Source: Ralstonia pickettii
Lineage (GTDB): Bacteria > Pseudomonadota > Gammaproteobacteria > Burkholderiales > Burkholderiaceae
DNA length: 64,000 bases
Assembly: GCF_000607165.1 (NCBI RefSeq)
Contig: NZ_JFZG01000024.1
Coordinates: 248,001 to 312,000, forward strand
Reading direction: 5' to 3'
Shown: positions 45,734 through 55,313 of the stretch, in pieces
Layout of the letters: each line of letters starts with the position of its first letter
Numbering within the stretch: position 1 is the first letter of the stretch
Program-made: the position numbers and the translations under genes
The notes under the pieces: generated by a model
What the model was told of the DNA's origin: nothing
Seen by the model: the letters and a program-made list of their open reading frames with translations, nothing else
The model's database searches: none

Positions 45734-46999
45734 TTAGGCGCCTTGCACGTGGTTTTGCTGCTGTTGCGCGCCGCCGGCTTTTTGGGCTTGCAGTTGCTCC
45801 AGCACCTTGATCATGTCTTTGAGCAGTGTCTCGAGCTGGGCCATGGGGCTGTTGGTGCCATTGCTGCTGCCGTCTGCGCCGTTTGCGCCATCCGTCGTGG
45901 AGGTGTTCGGCGTGCCGGATGCACCGGACGCGCCGTTTGCCCCGCCGCCCGCTGCGCCACCTGCACCATTTGCACCACCGGCCGCACCAGCGTTGCCTGC
46001 GCCACCCGCGCCAGCGCCGCCGCCTTGCGTCTGATCGCCGCCAAGCGCCTGTTGCTGTTGTTGCGCCAGCATCTTCAGCAGATCGTCCAACACCTTCAGC
46101 AGTTGTTCGATCATGGAGTCGTTGCTCTTCTGGCTGCTGGCCTCGGCACCGTTGGCGTTGTCCGCGCCCGTTGCGCCATCGGCTGCGCTGGAGCCGTCGG
46201 CACCGTTTGCACCGCCGGCATCGCCCGTGTTGTCAGCGCCGTTGGCGCCACCGGCATCGCCTGTGCTGTTGGAACCGTCGGCACCGCCAGCGTCGCCAGC
46301 ACCGGCGCCGCCATCGGCACCACCTGCCGCGCCCGCGCCGGCGCCGCCATCAGCACCACCTGCCGCGCCTGCGCCGGCACCACCACCAGCACCACCTGCC
46401 GCGCCCGCGCCAGCACCACCATCGGCACCACCGAACGCGTTCGTCATCATCTGCTGCTGCATCAGTTGCAACGCGTCGTCGAGCATCTGGAGCATGTCGT
46501 CCATATTGAGGCCCTTGCCGCCGTTGGCACCACCTGCGCCATCGACGCCCTTGGCGCCTTCGCCCGTGTCGAGCTTGTGCTGCATCTGCTCGCTGAGCTT
46601 CATGAACTTCAGCAGGTCTTCCAGCAGTTTCATGAGCGCTTGCATCGGGTCCTGGCTACCGGAGTCGCCCCCGTTGTCATCGCCAACTTGCTGGCCCTTG
46701 CTGGCACCCTGCGCGCCTTGCGAACCCTGGGCGCCTTGCGCACCTTGGCTTGCCGACGGGCCATGCGCAGCACCCGCGCCCTGGGCGCCACCGCCAGCTG
46801 GGCCACCCGAGCCACCGCCGGCACCTGCATTGGCGCCGCCTTGTGCGGTGGCGTTGCGCAGCATGGCTTCAAGCACCTTCAGGATGTCTTGCACGAGATG
46901 CTGCAGCGGGCTTTCGGCCTGGTTCTGTTTGCCGGGCTGATCCAGTTGGAGCTGGGTCGAGATATTCAGTGAAGCGTTGTCTTGGACCTTCATATTCAT
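45734..46999 (-). CDS. popA: harpin PopA (RipX)
   Basis: 421 aa, Gly/Ala/Gln/Asn/Ser-rich, with no Cys and a heat-stable-harpin composition. Starts MNMKVQDNASLNISTQLQLD with GAGG upstream. Helical blocks (DDMLQMLDDALQLMQQQMMT; IEQLLKVLDDLLKMLAQQQQ; PMAQLETLLKDMIKVLEQLQ) alternate with Gly-rich repeats (GGADGGAGAGAAGG). PopA is secreted by the Hrp T3SS, can form pores and elicits plant responses. The ends of each helical block share an L-x-x-L-L-K-x-L pattern, suggesting duplication. GMI1000 PopA is shorter by about 75 residues, from memory. Confidence 0.9.
   Translation of the reverse strand: MNMKVQDNASLNISTQLQLDQPGKQNQAESPLQHLVQDILKVLEAMLRNATAQGGANAGAGGGSGGPAGGGAQGAGAAHGPSASQGAQGAQGSQGAQGASKGQQVGDDNGGDSGSQDPMQALMKLLEDLLKFMKLSEQMQHKLDTGEGAKGVDGAGGANGGKGLNMDDMLQMLDDALQLMQQQMMTNAFGGADGGAGAGAAGGAGGGAGAGAAGGADGGAGAGAAGGADGGAGAGDAGGADGSNSTGDAGGANGADNTGDAGGANGADGSSAADGATGADNANGAEASSQKSNDSMIEQLLKVLDDLLKMLAQQQQQALGGDQTQGGGAGAGGAGNAGAAGGANGAGGAAGGGANGASGASGTPNTSTTDGANGADGSSNGTNSPMAQLETLLKDMIKVLEQLQAQKAGGAQQQQNHVQGA
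46180..46430. repeat. Gly/Ala-coding repeats in popA
   Basis: Near-repeats of CCACCTGCCGCGCCC/T-GCGCCGGC type on the plus strand; on the coding strand GGADGGAGAGAAG units. Length variation between strains is likely. Confidence 0.7.
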
Positions 47000-47262
47000 G
47001 TGTCACCTCAGTGGGCAGGCGTGATGCATGGCACCGCCCAGGCCGCTGACTGGACGCATGCCGATACAGAGAGGAGAGAAACGCCGCACGACCGACGTCT
47101 GCAGAGAAACGGCGGCACGGCAATCGCTTCCGATTCCGGTTCGGGTCGCGGGGCCGGCATGGCCCTGCGCGTTCTGCCCGTGCCGGGCCGCGCAGCCCTG
47201 GGCAGCCGCGTGCCGGCACGCCGATCGCAAAGCGAAATGGCATGTCGGGCGACTTTGGTGGA

Positions 47263-47325
47263 ACGTTAGGGAATGTCGGCCATCAGGCGATGCAGCAAGG
47301 CCGAAGCGCTGATCACCGAGACGAA
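47263..47325 (-). promoter_or_regulatory. hrpII box and -10 for popABC
   Basis: TTCG-N16-TTCG on the minus strand at 47302-47325, TAACGT at 47263-47268 after 33 bases. The leader to popA is about 250 bases, much longer than for the other units. The 415-bp interval 46999-47413 holds nothing else. Confidence 0.85.
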
Positions 47326-47413
47326 ATCGCAGGCCAGAGGGAGGTGAGAGAAGGCAAAACTCACGCGCGCGCCGCCGTGTTAGGGCATGCGGCGGACCAA
47401 TCGACAGTGGGTT

Positions 47414-49723
47414 TCAGAAGTTGTGCGTGACGCGCAGCGCCAGCGTGCGGCCAGGCAGGATCGGGATGTAGCTGCTGCTGAGCGTGTTGCCGTACGTGCG
47501 CACGTTGAACAGGTTGCGGGCAAAGACGTCGATGCGCCAGTCCTTTTGGTGCCAGAAGAGACTACTGTCGACGCGCACGGCGCCGGGCACCCGGAAAGAG
47601 ACATCCCCATGGGCATCGGCCCGGCCTTGCGCGCTGATGCCAAGCCCCACGCCGGCGCCTGCGATCACGCCGCTTTGGATGGTGTACGTCGTCCAGAGTG
47701 AGGCGTTTCGGGCTGGCACGCCTGGTACGTAGCCGCCCGGTAGCCTTGCCGACATACGAGAGGCCGACAACCACAGCGACGCCTCCCAGCCGCGCGCCAC
47801 CGTGCCCTGCATCGACAGTTCCACGCCCTGGTTGGTTTGTTCGGCCAGTTGCGTGTAGTAGCCCGGGTGCGACACGTCGGCCAGGCTCACGTTCTTTGCG
47901 TCGATCCGGTAGAGGGCTGCCTGTGCCGTCAGCGTGTGGTGGGCGTTTTCCCACCGCAGGCCGGTTTCGACCTGGCGGCTGCGCTCGGGTTGCGTGCCGG
48001 TGCCGTCATAGAAGTAGCCGGTGTTGATCTGGAAGCCACGCATGTAGTCGGCAAACCACGCCGTGCTGGGGGTGAGCTTGTAGAGCACGCCCACGGCGGG
48101 CGTCCAGGCAACCCCTCGCAATTGCGTATGGGGCAGCAGGGCGACGTAGTTGTTCGCGCGGATGGACCCCGACACTTCCCACCTGTCGCCAATGGAGACG
48201 TGGTCGCGCAGCCGGAAGATCGATTGCCGCAACGTTTGCGACAACCGGTTGCCCGGAATGAACGTTGCCGCCGGCAGCGGTACAGGCGCAAAAGGGTCTT
48301 GCGTGACTTGTGCGACCGACCCCGGTTTGATCAGGTTCTGCCGCTCCTGAATCTCTTCCCAGCCGAGGGTGAACGTGTGGCGCACGGCGTGGTGCGACAG
48401 GGTGCCCGTCAGCTCGTTCGACATGGCCCAGAGGTGGCTCTCTGTGTGACGCAGCCCGCAGATCGTGTTGTTGGGCATGACGTTATACGACGAGGCCGAT
48501 CCGAGGTCCCACTGGGCCGATTCCTCTCTCACGGATTCATAGCTCGCCCGCGAATGGATGGCCCAGTCATCGGTCAAGTTGCGCGAGGCCGTGTAGTAGA
48601 CCCGCGTGCCGCTGCCTTCCACACGGTCGTCTACGTTGCCGAAGGGAAGCTGCACGGGCACGCGAGCAGGTGCGCCGCCCAGCGCAAAGGTGGCGAGCGG
48701 CACGGGCTGCCGGCTGGTGAGCGATTCGATGCCGGCGGTAACGCTCGTTGCGCTGTCGTTCCAGCCCAGCGCGGCGTGGCCGTAGCTGACGCGGTGGCCC
48801 GCGTATCCGGCATCGCTGTCGGCCGTCGTGTCATTGAGCCCGACGATGCGGTAAGACAACCCGTTGGCCCCGATAGCGCCGGCCAGGTCGGCTACCACCT
48901 TACGTTCGGTGTGCGAGCCGATCTCCATGGCGATGCTGCGCTGCGCGACGGCGGTTGGCGCCTTCAGGCTGGCATTGATGGCGCCGCCAGCCATGGTGAC
49001 GCTCGCCACGTCTGCGTTCGGCCCTTTGATGACGTCGATCTCTTCCAGTGCGTCCACGGGCCGCAGCGAGGCGAGCTTGTCAGGCAGGCCATCCACCGAA
49101 ATTGTGTTGGTCAGGTAGCCGCGGATGGCGTAGAGGGGCGGTGCTGTCGGGTCAGCCAATACCGATGCCACGCCGGCCTGGGCCAGTGCCGCATTCAATG
49201 AGGTCGGTTGTTGGCTGGCCAACAGACCACGCGTGATCGTATTGACGGCGTGCGGCATGCTCGTCATCGGCATTTCCACGCGGGTGATGGCACTGCTGGA
49301 GAGCACTGCGAACCCTGTATCGCCTGCGCCATGGACTTCCGATGGCGGTAGCGAGCCGATGTCGCGCGGTAGCGAGTCGGGGGTGCCAGCGTTGCCGGCC
49401 GCCACGACGGTGAGCGTGCCGTCAGGCAGCACAGAGAGCGCGAGCCCGCTGTTTTGCAGTGCCAGCCGGGCGGCATCTGCTGCCGTCATCGTGCCGTCGA
49501 TGGGGCCGGCCATGCGGTCCTTCACAAGGCTGGATGCGAACGACACCGGTTGGCCGCTCAACCGTGTGATTTCCATCAGGACATGCTCGAGCGTTGATCG
49601 CTCGATACGCAATCGCTGGGGTTCGTCAGCCGCCAAGGCATGCGCCTGCTGCGCCATCGACAGTCCGATCAGCACGGCGGCCAGGCCAGGGAGGCGGAGC
49701 AAGGTAAAAGGCAAGGGCGTCAT
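47414..49723 (-). CDS. prhA: plant-contact outer-membrane receptor PrhA
   Basis: 769 aa from ATG 49723 (signal peptide LLRLPGLAAVLIGLSMAQQA, ends AHALA). The STN signalling domain follows (LEHVLMEITRLSGQPVSFAS, LSVLPDGTLTVVAA; residues about 45-110), typical of TonB receptors that signal to FecR proteins. The plug is at about 140-260 (VDALEEIDVIKGPNADVASV), then a 22-strand barrel with terminal Phe (VTHNF). PrhA senses a non-diffusible plant-wall signal rather than importing a siderophore. Its partners prhI-prhR lie at 15.7-17.2 kb. Upstream of popA on the same strand. Confidence 0.94.
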   Translation of the reverse strand: MTPLPFTLLRLPGLAAVLIGLSMAQQAHALAADEPQRLRIERSTLEHVLMEITRLSGQPVSFASSLVKDRMAGPIDGTMTAADAARLALQNSGLALSVLPDGTLTVVAAGNAGTPDSLPRDIGSLPPSEVHGAGDTGFAVLSSSAITRVEMPMTSMPHAVNTITRGLLASQQPTSLNAALAQAGVASVLADPTAPPLYAIRGYLTNTISVDGLPDKLASLRPVDALEEIDVIKGPNADVASVTMAGGAINASLKAPTAVAQRSIAMEIGSHTERKVVADLAGAIGANGLSYRIVGLNDTTADSDAGYAGHRVSYGHAALGWNDSATSVTAGIESLTSRQPVPLATFALGGAPARVPVQLPFGNVDDRVEGSGTRVYYTASRNLTDDWAIHSRASYESVREESAQWDLGSASSYNVMPNNTICGLRHTESHLWAMSNELTGTLSHHAVRHTFTLGWEEIQERQNLIKPGSVAQVTQDPFAPVPLPAATFIPGNRLSQTLRQSIFRLRDHVSIGDRWEVSGSIRANNYVALLPHTQLRGVAWTPAVGVLYKLTPSTAWFADYMRGFQINTGYFYDGTGTQPERSRQVETGLRWENAHHTLTAQAALYRIDAKNVSLADVSHPGYYTQLAEQTNQGVELSMQGTVARGWEASLWLSASRMSARLPGGYVPGVPARNASLWTTYTIQSGVIAGAGVGLGISAQGRADAHGDVSFRVPGAVRVDSSLFWHQKDWRIDVFARNLFNVRTYGNTLSSSYIPILPGRTLALRVTHNF

Positions 49724-50290
49724 GAGGGACAGCGCTGTCACTGTGCGGCGAAGGTCTGGAAAGGACGGAGAACGAAACGCGTCCGCGCAACCTGCGGGTG
49801 AATTTCCAGGGCGTTCTGCGGTATCGCAGAAGGGGGGGGCGGACCTGACGGCTAAGCGCGCTCCCGAAAGCAGATGTTCACCGGCGACACGATGTGCCTG
49901 GCGCTCAGAGCGGCACGATGGATGCACATGCTGTCGAGCAGGCCGTCGCTGCTACGGTCAAGGCAGTACCGCGATGTGTCCGGAAAGAAGCCTCGGTTGA
50001 GCGCGGATGCGCCCCACGGCTTGCGCGCTGTCTCAGTACACCCATGCCGAACTGGCGTGCGCATTTCGCCAGTGCGATCGACGGGATCCGCTTCTTGTTC
50101 ATACCCCACCCGTATTTTTATTGTCGTGAAACGGACGCGAATTACGCAGGAACCGTGCCACGTTTCCCCTCCGAAGTGGGGGGGGATTCCCGCCGAGACG
50201 CTTGACGCCAGTTCCTCGGCGCAGCTCAACGCGGCGACAGATCGGGCGACCTTTTTCCTTTGCGAAAGGAATTCGATTGGCGCGACCCGT
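49724..50290. other. divergent region between prhA and the SET-domain gene
   Basis: 567 bp with a G-run near 49830 and no gene I can support; ORFs here in both strands lack recognisable content. It should hold the prhA promoter. Confidence 0.4.
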
Positions 50291-50352
50291 TTCGCCTCGC
50301 AACGGTTCGTTTCGCGCCATGGCGCCGCCATGCGGCGGCCAGCCGCTATGGT
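50291..50352 (+). promoter_or_regulatory. hrpII box and -10 for the SET-domain gene
   Basis: TTCG at 50291-50294 and 50311-50314 are separated by 16 bases; TATGGT at 50347-50352 follows after 32 bases. Transcription should start near 50360, so in-frame starts at 50202 and 50319 are ruled out. Confidence 0.8.
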
Positions 50353-50390
50353 TGTCGCCGTCCGTGACTCGTTCTTCCGCTGTGGTGCTT

Positions 50391-51293
50391 ATGCTGTCAT
50401 CAACGTTTTGCTCTGCCGATGCGCTGGCCGATCGTATTCGCTCGTCGCTCCGACAGGCAGCCCAGACGAGCGGACTTGCCGCGCGGCACGAGCGCTTCTA
50501 CGACGCCGCGCAGGCGCTGCGCTCCGAAATTCTGGAATTGGTGTCCGAAGAACCGGACGACCTCGCCGTGCTGACGTGCGCTCAGGCCTTTCGAGAGGAG
50601 ACGCAGGCATTCAAGCAGACGTACGCCATTGCGCGACTCGCGTATTCGCCCGAGGTCGACTGCCGCTATCCGTTTCGCGATGAAATGGAGCAGCCCGTTC
50701 TCATCACCACGCTGGAATCGACCGGGCGATCCAGAGACCGCTTCGAGCGTTACCCCGCAGACGCCGTATGGCCGTATCTGCAGGCCGATGTGGTGCCCAG
50801 TCTGCGTGGCGCGCTTTACCAACGCACGCTTGTGTGCCGGCGGATGCAGCGCGCTGACCTACGCGACGCGCGCGAGGAGGCACTCATTGGCGAGCGTGGT
50901 GTATTTGCCGCCCGGGACATTGCCGTGGGCGAATGCCTTGGCGTCTACGGTGGCCGGCTCCTGACGCCTGCCACTTATTACACCTGCCTCGACGATTCCT
51001 TCGTGCTGAGCACCAGCGCTGGCGGCATCGATTCGTGGGTCGACGGTGAAAACATCCTGGCGATGGCCAACACCATCTTTGCTTACGAACGCGGCAAGGC
51101 GGATCGGCAGGCGGAGTCCGGCTACAACATGGAGGCTGCGGTGTTTGAAGCGACTTCGCGTTGCGGACGACGCTTTTCCATCCGCGCCTTCTTTGCGACA
51201 GAACGCGTGCCCGCCGGTGCCGAGTTGCGCTGGAATTATCGCTATCCGCCGGAGCTGATTCGCCAGCGGTTTGGTGCGCACGCTGCCGTCTAA
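50391..51293 (+). CDS. SET-domain protein, candidate HrpB-regulated type III effector
   Basis: 300 aa from ATG 50391. The N-terminal 145 residues are helical without known motif (DRIRSSLRQAAQTSGLAARH, VLTCAQAFREETQAFKQTYA). From about residue 160 a SET fold is visible: RGVFAARDIAVGECLGVYGG (SET-N, the S-adenosylmethionine site), DGENILAMANTIFAYE (place of the N-H-S motif, with MAN-T in place of NHS) and ATERVPAGAELRWNYRYPPE (C-flanking GEEL-x-x-x-Y motif, catalytic Tyr candidate). SET enzymes methylate lysine, often in histones. With an exact hrpII promoter and prhA as neighbour, export by the T3SS is a strong guess. I know no named Ralstonia effector with this domain. Confidence 0.7.
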   Translation: MLSSTFCSADALADRIRSSLRQAAQTSGLAARHERFYDAAQALRSEILELVSEEPDDLAVLTCAQAFREETQAFKQTYAIARLAYSPEVDCRYPFRDEMEQPVLITTLESTGRSRDRFERYPADAVWPYLQADVVPSLRGALYQRTLVCRRMQRADLRDAREEALIGERGVFAARDIAVGECLGVYGGRLLTPATYYTCLDDSFVLSTSAGGIDSWVDGENILAMANTIFAYERGKADRQAESGYNMEAAVFEATSRCGRRFSIRAFFATERVPAGAELRWNYRYPPELIRQRFGAHAAV

Positions 51294-51425
51294 GGGTAGG
51301 ACGCAGCGTCCCATCGCAGCATCTGTGGCGTCGGTATTCCCTAATACGCTTGCCGACTTCCTGTCCAGGGGCTGCGTGCCGAATCAGCCAGGCGACGGGC
51401 AAGACCGCTTATTGAAATGGACATG

Positions 51426-51456
51426 AAAAAGGGCGCTCTACCGAGTCAGAGCGCCC
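51426..51456 (-). terminator. terminator after the MHS transporter
   Basis: On the minus strand GGGCGCTCT / AGAGCGCCC with a short loop, followed by TTTTT. Confidence 0.85.
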
Positions 51457-51483
51457 CAGCGTGCATCGATCAGCGACGAGCCA

Positions 51484-52788
51484 TCACGGCTCGTGGCGCA
51501 GATACCCTTCCTTGCTCGGGTCTGGCATGAAGTACGTCACGACGAAAGACACCGCGCACAGCGCCGTCACGTACCAGTAGAACGTCGATTCGGTGCCGGC
51601 CTGCTTGAACCACAGCGCCACGTATTCCGCAGAGCCACCGAACACCGCGTTGGCAATCGCATACGACAGGCCCACACCCATTGCGCGCACTTCCGGCGGG
51701 AACATCTCGGCCTTGATCAGCCCGCTGATCGACGTATAGAAGCTGACGATGGCCAGCGCCAGCGTGATGAGGCCGAAGGCAGCGAGCGGGCTCGACACCG
51801 TGGCCAGTGCCTTCATGAGCGGCACCGTCCCCAGCACCGAAAGGGCCCCGAACAGCAGCATCGAATTGCGTCGACCGATGCGGTCGGACAGCGCGCCAAA
51901 CACCGGCTGCAGCACCATGTAGACGAACAGTGCACCCGTCATCACGTTGGAGGCGGTCTTGGTGTCCATGTGCGCCGTGTTGACGAGGTACTTCTGCATG
52001 TACGTCGTGAACGTGTAGAAGATCAGCGAGCCGCCGGCGGTAAAGCCGAGCACGCGCAGGAACGCACCTTTGTGCTGCCAGGCGCCGCGGATCGTGCCCG
52101 CGTGCTCGGCCTTGCGTGCCGAGGTGGTCTGCGTTTCGTGCAGCGATTTACGCAGGTACAGGGCGATCAGCGCCGTCAGCGCGCCAACCACAAATGGAAT
52201 CCGCCAGCCCCAGGCTTTCAGCTCGGCCGTCGTCAGCAGTTGCTGCAGGATCACCAGCACGAGCACCGCGCACAACTGACCGCCGATCAGCGTCACATAC
52301 TGGAACGAGGCAAAGAAGCCGCGCCGACCCTTCAGCGCCACCTCGCTCATGTAGGTCGCGCTGGTGCCGTATTCTCCGCCCACCGACAGGCCCTGGAACA
52401 GCCGCGCCACGAGCAGCAGGAACGGGGCCAGCGCACCGATCTGCGCGTACGTCGGCAGTACCGCGATCAGCAGCGAGCCGCCGCACATCATCAGCACCGA
52501 GATCATCATCGCCGTGCGCCGGCCGCGCTTGTCGGCAATGCGGCCGAACAGCCAGCCGCCAATCGGACGCATCAGGAAGCCAGCCGCAAACACGCCCGCC
52601 GTGTTCAGCAGTTGCGTCGTGCGGTCGCCGCTGGGGAAGAACGCCGGCGCAAAGTACAGCGAGCTGAACGCGTAGACGTAAAAGTCGAACCATTCGACGA
52701 GGTTGCCCGACGACGCGCCGACGATGGCAAAGATGCGGCGGCGTGTGTCGTGCGGGTCAACCGCATGCGGGGTTGCAGTGCTATCCAT
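51484..52788 (-). CDS. MFS metabolite/H+ symporter (KgtP-like)
   Basis: 434 aa, 12 transmembrane helices. The MHS-family motif [16 protein letters not shown] is near the N-terminus (about residue 30), then [20 protein letters not shown] (loop 2-3) and [20 protein letters not shown]. KgtP/PcaT-type members carry 2-oxoglutarate or aromatic acids by proton symport. Substrate cannot be told from sequence. Not connected to the Hrp genes by any hrpII box. Confidence 0.85.
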   Translation of the reverse strand: MDSTATPHAVDPHDTRRRIFAIVGASSGNLVEWFDFYVYAFSSLYFAPAFFPSGDRTTQLLNTAGVFAAGFLMRPIGGWLFGRIADKRGRRTAMMISVLMMCGGSLLIAVLPTYAQIGALAPFLLLVARLFQGLSVGGEYGTSATYMSEVALKGRRGFFASFQYVTLIGGQLCAVLVLVILQQLLTTAELKAWGWRIPFVVGALTALIALYLRKSLHETQTTSARKAEHAGTIRGAWQHKGAFLRVLGFTAGGSLIFYTFTTYMQKYLVNTAHMDTKTASNVMTGALFVYMVLQPVFGALSDRIGRRNSMLLFGALSVLGTVPLMKALATVSSPLAAFGLITLALAIVSFYTSISGLIKAEMFPPEVRAMGVGLSYAIANAVFGGSAEYVALWFKQAGTESTFYWYVTALCAVSFVVTYFMPDPSKEGYLRHEP

Positions 52789-52979
52789 GAGGGCGTCTCG
52801 GTGTGGTTGTTCTGTGGGCAGCCTAAGCTGACCCTCAGAATTGTAGCGACATGTCGCGGATTGTCGCGCCCCGGAATTGCCCCGATCGATGAGATGGTGT
52901 GTTGCGGGAGGTGTGGAACGGGCGTGCTGAGGTTACGCAGAAACGGGTACGCTCAATGCGCGTACCCGGCCGATTCGGC
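52789..52979. other. intergenic with palindrome
   Basis: A 12-bp palindrome GCGACATGTCGC at 52846-52857 lies before the MHS transporter, and a 9-bp-stem hairpin (52944-52968) follows the next MFS gene; the former is a possible operator. Confidence 0.4.
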
Positions 52980-54206
52980 TTACCGCGCCCCCTGCCGCGC
53001 GTTGAACACCACGCGCAACCCGAGCGCCACCAATGCAGCCGCCGTGCAGAACGCCATCAGTCCGGTCCAGCGCGCGCTTGTCCACGCCAGGCTCGCGCCA
53101 TACGCGCCCACCGACATGCCGATGAACAGCGCCGTCATGAATACCGCGTTGATGCGGCTGCGCGCTTCGGGTGCCAACGCATAGATGATGGTCTGGTGCG
53201 ACACCAGCGCTGCCTGCACGCCTACGTCAAAGACGAGCGTGCCGATCACGATGGCGATGAGCGATTGCGGGAACAGCGACATTGCGGCAAACGTCACTGC
53301 CATGAGCAACGCGCCGCCCGCCGCGATGTGGCCCGGCGCAACGCGGCCTGACAATCGCCCCGCAATGCTCGCACCCAGCGCGCCCGCTGCGCCGGCTAGG
53401 CCCAGCAGACCCGCTTGCCCCGTCGACAGGCCGAGCGAACCCGTCAGATGCAGTGTCACGGTCGACCAGAAGCCCGAGAACGCAATGCCGATGAACGCCT
53501 GCGTGATGGCCGATGCGCGCAGCCGCGGGTGCTGGGCGAACAGCGTGCCGAGAGAGCGCAGAAGCGTGAGGTACGGCTGCCGCATGGTGGCGGAGGGCGG
53601 CGCCACACCAAAGTGGGCGGCGCGCACGGCAATCGCCAGCCCGACAATCGCCACCGCCGACACGCCAAATGCCGCGCGCCAGCCGAAGTGGTCCGCCACG
53701 ATGCCACTGAACACGCGCGAGCTGACGATACCGATCAGCAACCCCGTCATCACCGTGCCGATGTTGCGGTTGCGGTTGTGGTCAGTGCTGATGGCCGCAG
53801 CGCTGGGCACGAAGTCCTGCGCGATGGTGGCCGACAGCCCCACTGCAAAGCCCGCCGCAGCCAGCACTGGCAGGTTGGGCGCAAGGCAACTGGCGATGAG
53901 CGCCAGCGTGAGCAGCACCGCCTTCCACAGGATGACGATGCGACGGTCGTACCGGTCGCCCAGCGGGCCGAAGAAAAAGATGCCGCTGGCATAGCCCGCC
54001 GCCGTGAGCGTCGGCAACACGCCCAACGCGTGCGGCGCGATGGCGAGGTCGCGGCCAATGAGGCCGAGCAACGGGTGGTTCAGGTAAATGCATGCCACGC
54101 TGATGCCCGCACCGGCCGTGAGCAGGCGGATCAACCCTTGGGTGTCAGGTGCGGCTGAAGCGGTGGCGGCGGTGGCGGGCGTTGGGGACGCAGGCGAGGT
54201 CGACAT
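52980..54206 (-). CDS. MFS transporter (DHA1-type efflux)
   Basis: 408 aa with about 12 membrane helices; motif A GPLGDRYDRRIVILWKA is in the loop 2-3. Drug/sugar efflux-type MFS; no substrate evident. Divided from the GntR gene by 100 bp on the same strand. Confidence 0.8.
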   Translation of the reverse strand: MSTSPASPTPATAATASAAPDTQGLIRLLTAGAGISVACIYLNHPLLGLIGRDLAIAPHALGVLPTLTAAGYASGIFFFGPLGDRYDRRIVILWKAVLLTLALIASCLAPNLPVLAAAGFAVGLSATIAQDFVPSAAAISTDHNRNRNIGTVMTGLLIGIVSSRVFSGIVADHFGWRAAFGVSAVAIVGLAIAVRAAHFGVAPPSATMRQPYLTLLRSLGTLFAQHPRLRASAITQAFIGIAFSGFWSTVTLHLTGSLGLSTGQAGLLGLAGAAGALGASIAGRLSGRVAPGHIAAGGALLMAVTFAAMSLFPQSLIAIVIGTLVFDVGVQAALVSHQTIIYALAPEARSRINAVFMTALFIGMSVGAYGASLAWTSARWTGLMAFCTAAALVALGLRVVFNARQGAR

Positions 54207-54306
54207 GGAAACCTCATGGAGGAAATTGCTGCATCGCAGCGAAGCGGCGATGCTAACAACTTTCCTCTGGGCTTGCTGGCGGCCAATAACCTTGCTGGGG
54301 GTGGTG

Positions 54307-55143
54307 TCAGGCGCGCTGTCCGGCGGGGTTGGGCGCTGAGGCAGGGGCCTCTTCCACGTCTTCGCTGTGGCCGCCCTGCACGTCGTGGCCGGCGTTGTCG
54401 ATCCACAGGCGAGCGCGGTCTTCGCCCACGCGCGACAGCTCCATGCGGTATTCGTAGCGGTCTGGTCGGTAGAGGCCCTGCAGCAGTTGCACGGGCCGCC
54501 CGCTCATCTCGCGCACGATGCGCTGAACGGACAGCAGCGGCGCACCCACTGTCACATCCAGATATTGCGCCGTCGCCACATCGGCCAAACGGGCAGACAC
54601 CACCTGCGACGCACGATCGATCCGCACGCCCGAGCCCTCGATCAGCCGCAGCAGCGACTGGTTTGCCAGGCGGTCCAGCGTGAGCTTGCTTGTTACGTCT
54701 AGCGGCAGCCACGTGGTGATCAGCGCCATGGGCGTGTCTTCCAGGTGGCGCACGCGCACGAGTTTCTTGATCGGCGTGCCGGGTGCGATTTCCAGGCATT
54801 TGGCCTCGTCGGGCGGGGCCAGCACGTCTTCAAATTCGACGACGACGGCGGAGGTGCGCTCGCCCACGTCGATGATGTTCTGCAGCAGCGTCTGGGCGCC
54901 GCCGCCCATCGTCAGCGGGTCATCGGGTTTGACGACAAACGTGCCCATGCCGCGATGGCGGCGCACCAGACCTTCCTTGACGAGGTAGTCGAACACGCGC
55001 CGCATCGTAACGCGCGAGGCTCCGAACTGGCGGGCCAGCTCGATTTCGCCCGGCATCGGGCCGTCACTGAACCGGCCCTCAAGAATCTGTTGGCGCAGGA
55101 CGACGTAGATCTGGTGGTAGAGCGGTACCACGGCATCAGGCAT
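54307..55143 (-). CDS. GntR-family regulator (HutC/UTRA type)
   Basis: 278 aa. Winged helix at residues about 5-70 (QQILEGRFSDGPMPGEIELA, RVFDYLVKEGLVRRHRGMGT), then a UTRA ligand-binding domain (VVSARLADVATAQYLDVTVG, PVQLLQGLYRPDRYEYRMEL). The C-terminal tail is low in complexity. It may govern the MFS gene downstream. Confidence 0.88.
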   Translation of the reverse strand: MPDAVVPLYHQIYVVLRQQILEGRFSDGPMPGEIELARQFGASRVTMRRVFDYLVKEGLVRRHRGMGTFVVKPDDPLTMGGGAQTLLQNIIDVGERTSAVVVEFEDVLAPPDEAKCLEIAPGTPIKKLVRVRHLEDTPMALITTWLPLDVTSKLTLDRLANQSLLRLIEGSGVRIDRASQVVSARLADVATAQYLDVTVGAPLLSVQRIVREMSGRPVQLLQGLYRPDRYEYRMELSRVGEDRARLWIDNAGHDVQGGHSEDVEEAPASAPNPAGQRA

Positions 55144-55313
55144 GGCGGTCGTGGTTCCGGACGTGAGCAGCGAGGTCGAGGGCGAAATCAGGAGGGGCGG
55201 CCATCAAGCGATGGGGCAAGGCGCGGGATGCGTTGGAAAGCCGGGCCGAACGCGGCCATTTGCCCATTCATCCGCGACGATAGGGCGTTTTTCCAGGCCT
55301 GTAAAGTTGTGTG

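Noticed and set aside
50272-50294. TTCG-N15-TTCG just before the SET gene, like a Xanthomonas PIP box
   Set aside because: The first TTCG is followed by A, which the PIP consensus excludes, and the overlapping N16 arrangement with a good -10 is the better reading.
49852-50331. overlapping ORFs of 65-159 codons in both strands between prhA and the SET gene
   Set aside because: No ribosome sites, family motifs or consistent codon use; they overlap the hrpII promoter.
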